A stretch of DNA of 64,000 nt from Sisyra terminalis (taxonomy: Eukaryota > Arthropoda > Insecta > Neuroptera > Sisyridae). The DNA lies in contig OY292278.1 in NCBI GenBank assembly GCA_958496175.1, positions 5,208,001-5,272,000 of the forward strand, in the 5' to 3' direction. The notes beneath the pieces are model-generated. The model was not told the DNA's origin. It saw only the letters and a list, made by a program, of their open reading frames with translations, and ran no database searches. The position numbers were made by a program, and so were the translations under genes. How positions within the stretch are numbered: the first letter of the stretch is position 1; each line of letters starts with the position of its first letter. Positions 49,777 through 58,707 of this stretch are shown here, in pieces.

Positions 49777-50275
49777 CGACTGATTCAAAAAAAATGATGA
49801 TTTTTTTTTCTTAATTATATCGAAAATATTGTTGGGAATGAGAAAAAAAAACCTGTGAAAGTTTAAGCTCTTATTATTATTATTAAGAGGTGCCACATCG
49901 CAAATTTCGATTTTCCATTTAAATAACATAGGAACAATATTCTCTTGCACTTTGGAATTTTATAGCTCAAGTTGGTGACGAAAATATTCCGGAATGACCA
50001 AGGTATATTCTTGCAGAAAATTGAACGATCTACAAAAAAGGTCTCGTACAAGTTTTTGATATATTTATTCCTTCAAAAGTTATTCGAGATCAAAGTTGAA
50101 CTAAAGAGAAATTTTAATATTTTTTCTAATTTTTGACGCAACCATCAATTTAATGAAAAAATTTTATACGACATTTTTTTTAGAGCACTTTTTTTCCTAT
50201 AACTTATCTCTATAAAAGTTTTTGATATCATATTTTTCATAGGTCCTACGTTTCATTTTTTTTTAAATCAGTCTA
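49777..50275. mobile_element. Foldback element F1, copy g (internally deleted)
   Basis: Both termini are present (CGACTGATTC and AAATCAGTCTA) but it is only about 500 bp, with most of the right arm deleted. Confidence 0.7.
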
Positions 50276-50289
50276 ATATACATGCACGT

Positions 50290-51012
50290 TAGGGTGTCCG
50301 TTATTTCCCAAATTCATTTTTTTCTTCTTTCTTTTTTTCAAGCGATCGCCCCCTGAATTTTAAGTTTAAGATATAAAAAAAAATATTATATTATTATTAT
50401 TAAATATATATATATATATAAAATTATTACAATTAAGTTCTTAATTTCTTGATTAAACCGTGCCGGAATCATGTTACTTTTACCATTTAAATAACATGGG
50501 ATTTTATGACTTTTTACTTTTAATTTCTTTTCTCAGAAACAAATAGATGAAAAGAATTAAGTTCAAATTATTTTGACGTAAAATTTAACGCTCTACAAGA
50601 AAGGTGTCTTATGAATTTTCGATTCAATCCCTCCATTAAAAATTATTCAACATTTAACTTTTTAACGACAAATCAATCGATTATAGGCTCAATAAAAATG
50701 ATGTGGACTAACTTTTAATGGAGTGATTTAATCGAAAATTCATAAGAGACCTTTTTTGTAGAGCGTTAAATTTTACATCAGAATAATTTGACCTTAAATT
50801 TTTTCATACTTGTGTTTCTGAGAAAAAAAATTAAAAGTAAAAATTCAAATAATCCCATGTTATTTAAGTGGTAAAAGTAACATGATTCCGGCACGGTTTA
50901 ATCAAGAAACTAAGGGCTGAATTGAATTGGATAATTTTTTTTATATCTTAATTTTAAAATTTAAGGGGTGATAGCTGTAAAAATATCAATTTGGGAAATA
51001 ATGGACACCTTA
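50290..51012. mobile_element. Foldback element F4 with perfect 8-bp target duplication
   Basis: TIRs TAGGGTGTCCGTTATTTCCC and GGGAAATAATGGACACCTTA, flanked by ATGCACGT at 50282-50289 and 51013-51020. The arms mirror through the interior (CCGTGCCGGAATCATGTTAC and its complement). Confidence 0.88.
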
Positions 51013-51179
51013 ATGCACGTATCCTTTATTGATTTGTAATTTTTTTAAGCTATGTTCTACCAATCTGACCAAATTTTAAACTTTAACAGATGATAGCTTA
51101 CAAATTAATATATAAAAATATTTTTTTGGTGGGTGTCATTTTGAGGGTTGATATAAAAAACCACCCCCAAAAAAAACTT

Positions 51180-51733
51180 ATTTTTTATACGTTATTTGCA
51201 TTAAACAGAAAATTCCCTGAATTATTATATTTGAAGATATTAATTATTTTTTTATTTTAATTAAATAACTTAGGACCTGTGAAAAATATCAAAAACTTTT
51301 ATTAAGTTTAGTTTATAGAAAAAAAATGCTTTAGAAAAAATCGCCTACAAAATTTTCTCATAAAATTGATGGTTGCGTTAAAAAATTGAAAAAATATTAA
51401 AATTTCACTTTAGTTCAACTTTGACCTCGAATAACTTTTGAAGGAATAAATATATCAAAAATTTGTACGGCACCTTTTTTGTAGATCGTTCAATTTTCTA
51501 CAGCAATATACCTTGGTCATTCTGAAATATTGTCACCAACGTGAGCTATAAAATTCCAAAGCGCAAGAGAATATTGTTCCCATGTTATTTAAAAGGAAAA
51601 ACGAAACTTGCGATGCGGCACCTCTTAATATTAATATTAAGAGCTTAAACTTTCACCGGATTTTTTTTTGTCATTCCCAACAATATTTTCGATATAAATA
51701 AGAAAAAAAATCATTTTTTTTTTAATCAGTCTA
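51180..51733. mobile_element. Foldback element F1, copy h (left part lost)
   Basis: F1 right arm ending TTTAATCAGTCTA. Confidence 0.65.
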
Positions 51734-52462
51734 TTAAACATATATATTAAACATTGAAAACGCTGTCGAATTTATAGGTTGGCAACTCGAAAATCATAGT
51801 ATTTTTAAATAGCGATAACTTTTTAACGACTTAGTGAATCGCTTTAAAATTTTCACAGGAGCTTAAGCATTAAATAAAGAAAATTCTACCAAATTTTTAG
51901 TACTCTGGTAGCATTTTGACATACATCCATAAAGCAAATTACCCCAATCTATTTATTCAATTTCAACGATAAGTAAACCATTATAAAATCATAAAATAAA
52001 GACAGTAGAAAAAAAAGCTTTCAAAAGTTTCCCTTCCGAAAACTTGTTGAACAACAAACCCCCGAATCCCATATTAACTTCAGCCATAGCCCTCCTCGAT
52101 TTCAAAGAGGTTTTTCCTCAATCATTGCGTCTCGACAAATATTTACAACCCCGTAATATATTCGGAAATATCCCACCTCTAACGTTTATCGAAACGGACA
52201 AAGCGGCGCCAAAAGTAATTGGTTTTGAGACCAAACCGTTTGCATTATTCATGTTCAACGAAACAAGCATCCCTTAACGGACATTTATTCGCACAACTTT
52301 TGACAATCTTACCGATTTCATTAACGTCTTCGCAACAAACATTAACGCCTCCCTCAAATACATACGACCGCCGAAATATATTATTCATTCACCTGAGTGA
52401 GATTTTAAGCTCCGTGTTTTCCAACAGAGAAGAAAAAAATATCCAATAAAAAAAAAGCTTAC
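51734..52462. other. MARS2 intron downstream of the SGHPVEW exon
   Basis: About 52.04-52.44 kb is less AT-rich and open in two plus-strand frames, but no motif is recognised. It is intronic on the minus strand. Confidence 0.45.
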
Positions 52463-52697
52463 CTTTTGATTTGAGCCAGTGGATTAGATCGTTGCGAAAA
52501 TGACTCAATCGAAACATGTAATTTTGCTCTTCGGTCCATTCGACAGGATGACCTGATTCGAGGGAAACTTTAATTTTGCGCCCATCGGGCGCTTCGGCAT
52601 CCCGTAGTTGGGATTCTGTGAGAAAAGTTTCGTCCGGTATGCAATACCATCCCGCATATTTCGACTTGTAAATGTACCCATTTTGGTCCAATTGATT
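52463..52697 (-). CDS. MARS2: MARS2 exon: connective-peptide region
   Basis: This 235-nt minus-strand exon begins in phase after a TTTTTTTCCAG acceptor and reads [19 protein letters not shown], then [31 protein letters not shown] and [11 protein letters not shown], ending at a GTAAG donor. GxxYKxxYxGWYC..DETFL and [18 protein letters not shown] are hallmark MetRS blocks. It is the most 5' MARS2 exon visible. The preceding residues (HIGH box, about 120-150 residues) were not found between 52.7 and 64 kb on the minus strand, so that exon must lie further upstream and the two S28 genes probably sit in the intervening intron. Confidence 0.93.
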
Positions 52698-52948
52698 CTG
52701 GAAAAAAATACAAAAAATTAATGTAACTAAAATTCTAATTTCCCCAATAAAATCAACCAAGTTTCAAATTCAACCCAATCAATTTACAAAAGCTTTCCAC
52801 CTTTCTATTATTCCAGCAATTTTTTCCATAAAAACTTCAAATCGAAACTCAAAAAATACAAGCAAATAAAATCATTATAGTTTTTCAAGATAAACGTGCA
52901 ACAAATTCCAAAATATCTCACCAAAACAATCAACTTTTTGATTATAGG
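52698..52948. other. Short spacer upstream of the MARS2 exon
   Basis: Polypyrimidine-rich on the minus strand next to the acceptor, otherwise unremarkable AT-rich DNA. Confidence 0.5.
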
Positions 52949-54450
52949 GTCTAGCAGGATCCACATGGCGAATTGGCCCCCAAATAGGGACTTATATCGA
53001 AACTTATGTTAAAATATCGGCTTAATATACAAACACATTTTATATACTTTTCACGACCAAATTCCTCTTTGACCTGGAGATATGGGCCAAAATCTCCGCC
53101 GGTATGGCAATTTTTCAAAGTTATATATCTCAAAAACTAATTAAGCTAGAGAAGTGAAACCAACGCGAGGTTTTAGACTATTTTACAGAGTATATCATAT
53201 ATTTTTTTGGAATTTTTAGAAAAAAAATTTATACAAAAAATATCCAAAAAACAAATGAAATATTTTTTTTTATGTGGTCTCTGAAAATGACAATCACGAA
53301 AAAAATATATTTTATGCTTCTACATGAGCACTATAACTGATAAAAATTGCGTGAAAAAATAGTTGGTGCAACACCTTAAAAAAAAATAAAATGTGATTTA
53401 CGCCTAATAGTATACCTCGGTTTTATTTTTTTTCGAAGTGTTTCACCAACTTTTTTTTTCACAAAACTTCAATAAAAAATAGGACTACATATAGGAGCAA
53501 AACATTTATTATTTTCATAATTGTAAGTATGAGGAAACATAAAAAAATTTATTAGTTTTTTTGTTTTTCTATATTTACTTTTAATTACTGTAAAGATCAA
53601 AATAATTGATCCCAAAAGAAAAAAACAACAACTAATGTTCAATTTTTATTAAAATAAGAATAAAAAAAAAATTTCGTCGCTGTTATAATTTATTACAGCT
53701 TAAATACTATTCTTATTTCTAATATCTTAAATTTTATTCTTATTTTAATAAAAATTGAACATTAGTTGTTGTTTTTTTCTTTTGGGATCAATTATTTTGA
53801 TCTTTAAAGTAATTAAAAATAAATATAGAAAAACAAAAAAACTAATAAATTTTTTTATGTTTCCTCATACTTACAATTATGAAAACAATAAATGTTTTGC
53901 TCCTATATGTAGTCCTATTTTTTATTGAAGTTTTGTGAAAAAAAAGTAGGTGAAACACTTCGAAAAAAAATAAAACCGAGGCATATTAGTAGGGCTAAAT
54001 CACATTTCATTTTTTTTCAAGGTGTTGCACTAATTATTTTTTCACACAATTTTTATGAGTTAAAGTGCTCATGTAGAAGCATAAAATATATTTTTTTTGT
54101 GATTGTCATTTTCAGAGAACACATAAAAAAAAATTGTTTCATTTGTTTTTTGGATTTTTTTGTATAATTTTTTTTTTCTAAAAATTTCAAAAAATTATAT
54201 GATATACTCTGTAAAATAATCTAAAGCCTCGCGTTGGTTTCACTTATCTAGCTTAATTAGTTTTGGAGATATATAAATTTGAAAAATAGCCATGCGGGGG
54301 GACATTTTTGCTTATATCTCCAGGTCAAAGAAGAATTTGGTAGCGAAAAGTATATAAACTGTGTTTGTATATCAAGCTGATATTTTAACATAAGTTTCGA
54401 TATAGGTTCCTATTTGGGGGCCAACTGGCCATGTGGATCCTGCTAGACCA
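52949..54450. mobile_element. ~1.5-kb foldback element F6
   Basis: Left arm GGTCTAGCAGGATCCACATG, right arm CATGTGGATCCTGCTAGACC. Mirrored blocks run inwards (TATCGAAACTTATGTTAAAA / TTTTAACATAAGTTTCGATA; TAATTGATCCCAAAAG-type repeats near the centre). It ends about 250 bp before the start codon of the first S28 gene. Confidence 0.82.
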
Positions 54451-54704
54451 TTTACCTTCATTTCAAAACACTCAAAACCATTTACAAGTAAATGGCCTTT
54501 ATCTTTGACTTTGGATTAAGAAAAACTTATCCTCGATTTCCTAATCCAAATTTTCAAACACCTAATCAATTAACTCAAAATATCATTTATCATGAGATTT
54601 ATAAAATCAACGAGATAACGCGTTAATTCGATAAGTAAATCCAATTAATCAGACCGGGTTTTTTTCCCATTTTTAACGAAAACATAATCCGAATTGATTT
54701 TACA
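54451..54704 (+). promoter_or_regulatory. Probable promoter region of S28 gene 1
   Basis: The short interval between foldback F6 and the ATG. It has TTTATAAAATC at about 54598-54608 as a possible TATA-like element, GATAAC at 54614 and GATAAG at 54630-54635. These are plausible but unproven regulatory sites. Confidence 0.35.
54630..54635 (+). promoter_or_regulatory. GATA-factor-like site upstream of S28 gene 1
   Basis: GATAAG, 75 bp before the ATG; gene 2 has the same hexamer at a similar distance. GATA factors drive many insect gut genes, but the hexamer is common in AT-rich DNA. Confidence 0.3.
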
Positions 54705-57700
54705 ATGCAAATTGTTGTGTTTTTCGTATTTTTTATGGTTTTATCATTGGCGAACGGCAGAAAATGGTTTGATTTATCACACGAAGTGGACGTAAGCGAA
54801 ACGGATTTTCCAAATCAGTGGATCGAACAAAAATTGGATCATTCAAATCCGATTGATCTACGAAAGTTTTCTCAAGTATTTACCTGAATTTCGACCAAAT
54901 TTTCCCATTGAATATAACAAAAATTTCTAGAGATACCTAATCAACGATGCCTTCTTCAACTACTCCACAAACGGGCCTGCCTTTTTGTTTCTAATCGGTG
55001 AAGGATCACTGGATTCCCGATGGATGAGTTCGCAACAACCGATCAAATATGCCGAGACATTCAACGGAATTTTTTTCATGTTGGAACACCGATATTACGG
55101 CCAATCTGGGCCATACAACATGTAAATGATTTCTTAATTATTTTATTTAAGTTTTTCTTGAATTAATTGCTTTTAAAGATCGTACGATGCATCTGACTTG
55201 CAATATTTGACGAGCAGTCAAGCTTTGGGTGACCTCGCCGATTTTATTGTAACAATGTCCGAAAAATTCACTCTGGATCCCCAAAAATGGGTCGTAATCG
55301 GTGGATCTTATGCCGGAAATTTAGCGACGTGGCTTCGATCAGAATATCCGCATTTGGTCGTTGGTGCAATTGCAGCCAGTGCACCTGTTTTGGCCGATCT
55401 TGACTTTTATGGTGCATATTGATCACAGCTGGGCACTTACTCGAATAAATCAGTATTTGGATCCAAAAAAAATGGTTCCCATAATAAAAAACAAGGATTT
55501 TTCCTTGTCACGGTTTTCTTTACTTGTAAATTCCCCTCCCCCCTCCCCGTATAATTTTTTAATTCCTTTTTTTTTCGTTTTTTTCCCCTCATTTCCTTTA
55601 TAAAAATCCATGGGTGGAATAGAGAAGTTCCTTTTTTAATTAAGGTAAATAATTTTAAACTTGAGATCATCTTTTTGTCAAAATTCATGAATCTTGCATT
55701 TCCTCATTGTTTGTGTATCCCTCACCATTGGAAATCCAGCTTTCTCTTTTCAAAGGTTTTCAGTAATTGAAGCTTAAAAAAATAGATGATAACGTCAGAT
55801 CTCAGCTTTTATTATATAAGAAGATAATTCAGGTTGTTTAAGATCGGTTTTTTTTATTTAATAATTTTTAATATTCAAATTAGCTACGTTTCGTTACGTA
55901 TTATAACTTCATCAAGTTTCTTGAATCACAAAAAATTTTATATTTTCAATTTAAATTCAATAAATAAAGAAGCCTGATGATGTTACGATACAAAACGAAA
56001 CGTAGCTCATTTGAATATTAAAAAATATTAAATAACCTGAATTGTCTTCTTATTTACAATTCAGATTGTTTAAGATCGGTTTTTTTATTCAATATTTTTA
56101 ATATTACAATGAACTACGTTTCGTTACGTATTGTAACTTCATCAAGCTTCTTTATTTATTTAATTTAAATTGAAAATATTATATTTTTTGTGATTTAAGA
56201 AGCCTGATGAAGTTATAATACGTAACAAAACGTAGTTCATTTGAATATTAAAAAATATTAAATAACCTGAATTGTCTTCTTATTTACAATTCTGCTTGTT
56301 TAAGATCGGTTTTTTTGTTTAAAATTTTTAATATTCAAATTAGATACGTTTCGTTACGTATTATAACTTCATCAGGTTTCTTGAATCACAAAAAATATAA
56401 AATTTTCAATTTTAATCAAATAAATAAATTGTTAATATTCAAATGAGCTACGTTTCGTTACATATTGTAACTTCATCAGGCTTCTTTATTTATTGAATGT
56501 AATTTGAAAATATTAAATTTTTTATGATTTAAGAAGCCTGATGAAGTTACGATACGTAACGAAACGTAGCTCATTTGAATATTAAAAAATTTATTTATTG
56601 AATTTAAATTGAAAATATTATATTTTTGGTGCTTCAAGAAGCCTGATGAAGTTATAATACGCAACGAAACGTAGCTACTTTGAATATTAAAAAATATTAA
56701 ATTAAAAAAACCGATCTTAAACATTTTGAATTATCTTCTTACTTAAAAATAATATTTCTTAGTTTTCTTATCTTCAAATCATCCAATTACCAATGAGTCC
56801 TCTGTCCCTCCTAAACCTGCTTTTCTTTTGTTTTTGGTCCCAAATTTATTCCCAAAAATGTACCCGTATTTCTACGTAATAAACGCATCATAATGTGGAC
56901 TTAAATTTGGCTATATAAAACCATTTTTTTCTTGAATATTTTTGCATCAGAATGCATAACTTTTGGACTCTTTTACTCGAGTAATTGCCCAACCAATTAC
57001 AATGAAATAAATGCAACAATGAAAATTCAAAATTTTTCACAGAATTTTATCAAGGTGTTGAAAGTTCAATTCGAGTACATAGTGAAAATTGTGCCGACAA
57101 TATTGGCATTGCATTTACGGCGATGAATGACGAGATGCAAACATCCGAAGGCCGTGCGGATTTGACGAAGAAATTCCAAGCCGATCCACCACTGGAGCAA
57201 ATTTACCAAGATCCCAAATCTTTGGCAGATTTTTACCATAAAATTGCCGTAAAATTTGGCTATGCAGTGCAGTATAACAGAGATAATACAACGACTGAGG
57301 GAATCGATTGGGCTTGCAGCTACATGAATAATCCTTCACAAAATCCTTTGGATAATTTGGCCGAGTTTTCAACCCTAAATAGTCTCAAATCAGCAGTGGA
57401 TGATTCCGGTAATCTTTGTGAAAATTTGGAAAAAATTCAATTCAATTTTTTTTTTATTTTAGTGCATTGGCTTTATCAAACATGCACCGAATTTGGATTT
57501 ATGCAAGACACAACCTCGGACAAACCATCGATTTTTGGCGATAATTTCCCATTGCAATACGTGGTGGATGATTGTTCCTTATTGTTTGGGGATGAATTTT
57601 CTCAAGAGTTTGTCCAAGATTCGGTCGACCGGATCAATGTGATCCATGGAGGATTGCATCCGAAAGATGTTACCAATGTATTATCGATTCAAGGATCTAT

Positions 57701-57962
57701 CGATCCTTGGCACGTTCTTGGAATTACGTCCGACATAAGCTCGAAATATCAAGCAATTTATATCAAAGGTTTCCCAAAGAAAAATCATTTTAAAAAAAAA
57801 AAATATTTTTATGAAATTATTTTCTTCTCAGGTGCTTCTCATTGTCAGGTGTTCTACGACCAAAAACCTGGAGAAATCTTACCGCCAGGAATGCAGGATG
57901 CACAAGCGCAGATAATTCAACAAATTGCACTTTGGTTAAATCAAACTGCCAACATAAATTAA
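54705..57962 (+). CDS. S28-family serine carboxypeptidase-like protein (PRSS16/K12H4.7 type), gene 1
   Basis: Exons 54705-54875, 54931-55121, 55179-55411, 57043-57408, 57463-57768 and 57832-57962 join in phase to 465 codons plus TAA, close to the usual 480-510 of the family. Residues 1-18 (MQIVVFFVFFMVLSLANG) look like a signal peptide, so the enzyme is probably secreted or lysosomal. Conserved S28 blocks follow: RKWF, QKLDHSNP, EHRYYGQSGP, KWVVIGGSYAGNLATWLR, YPHLVVGAIAASAPVLADLD, WLYQTCTEFGF, QGSIDPWHVLG and GASHC. The catalytic triad is inferred as Ser164, Asp401 and His426. Family members cleave after proline or act as digestive or lysosomal peptidases; the substrate here is unknown. Intron 3 (1.63 kb) is full of repeats. 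Introns 4 and 5 (54 and 63 nt) are multiples of three without in-frame stops. The exon 3 donor (GTGCAT) is weak. Confidence 0.92.
55412..57042 (+). repeat. S28 gene 1 intron 3: array of hammerhead-family repeats
   Basis: At least eight copies of the TACGTTTCGTTACGTAT / ATACGTAACGAAACGTA module lie in alternating orientation (inverted near 55885, 56125, 56345 and 56445; forward near 55978, 56203, 56535 and 56643). They are joined by AATTGTCTTCTTATT and GATTGTTTAAGATCGG-type ends. From about 56750 to 57042 the sequence is the intron segment also present in antisense at 39.27-39.57 kb. Confidence 0.8.
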
Positions 57963-58011
57963 GTGCATTTGTCACTGGTTCTCATGAAAAATATTTCATT
58001 TTTTTTCTGAA

Positions 58012-58017
58012 AATAAA
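58012..58017 (+). promoter_or_regulatory. Poly(A) signal of S28 gene 1
   Basis: AATAAA 50 bp after the TAA stop, the canonical hexamer. Confidence 0.6.
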
Positions 58018-58622
58018 TTATGAAATATCAAAAGCTTTACGTACTATATGAAAATCCAAAATATTTCCATATTATTTCCAATCGAATTGCATTTAGAAAT
58101 TAAATTAATCCTTAGACATGCAAGTCTCTCAAATTCAGTTGCAACAATGAGAAAAAATCAATCAAAAAATGAGAAAATTCTTTACAAACATTTGAAACTT
58201 TAAAAGCTGCACTTAGTGCATACAAACTAATTGAAAAATAACAAATTTCCAAAGGAAAACAATAATTTTTTCCACTCCAAGCTCATTAATTCCATCGATT
58301 TCCCATTTAAATTCATTAAATCCCGTGCAATTTCCCACAAAATCGGTGCATAGTGTTTGTGCATTACGTGCAATGTATAGTTAATTTGAATAATTACCAC
58401 TTGCTTGTTAATGCCGTAATTAGACCGAATAATTGGCTCTTAATCAACCTCGAGTTATTGTATTAAAAATCATTGTTCAATTTCACCAACTTACAAATTT
58501 TTATTTGACAAAGTTCAAAGTGCAAATCGATGCATTAAAATGAATTCCATTGCATCGAATTTAGAACAAAAATGAGGCACAGGAAAGTGAAGTTTCGACC
58601 ATTATCAAAAATTATCTCTCCA

Positions 58623-58628
58623 GATAAG
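58623..58628 (+). promoter_or_regulatory. GATA-factor-like site upstream of S28 gene 2
   Basis: GATAAG, 85 bp before the ATG, followed by CGATAAAA. It mirrors the position in gene 1. Confidence 0.3.
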
Positions 58629-58707
58629 ACCTTAAATCCCGATAAAACATTTGCCAATACTTTTTTCCACATTAACTAATCAATATACTTAAGTTAAGTC
58701 GAACATT

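Larger units (their letters stand above)
1824..52697 (-). other. MARS2: MARS2 gene span within the window (partial gene)
   Basis: Four exons on the minus strand (52697-52463, 32090-31829, 22649-22438, 2018-1824) join in phase to about 301 codons of a mitochondrial-type methionyl-tRNA synthetase. The enzyme charges mitochondrial tRNA-Met in the matrix. Every junction has GT/AG borders and the split codons complete sensibly: G+AG gives Glu, AA+G gives Lys, A+AT gives Asn. The N-terminal part with the HIGH signature and the C-terminal anticodon-binding part are not in the window; from knowledge of the family (human MARS2 is about 590 residues) roughly half the protein is seen. Introns are about 20.4, 9.2 and 20.4 kb and consist largely of repeats. 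Confidence 0.93.
57963..58707. other. Intergenic region between the S28 genes
   Basis: About 750 bp of apparently unique sequence holding the 3' end signal of gene 1 and the presumed promoter of gene 2. No transposon termini seen, unlike the surrounding DNA. Confidence 0.6.

Noticed and set aside
57115..57372. Minus-strand frame opposite S28 exon 4
   Set aside because: Shadow of the well-supported S28 coding strand.
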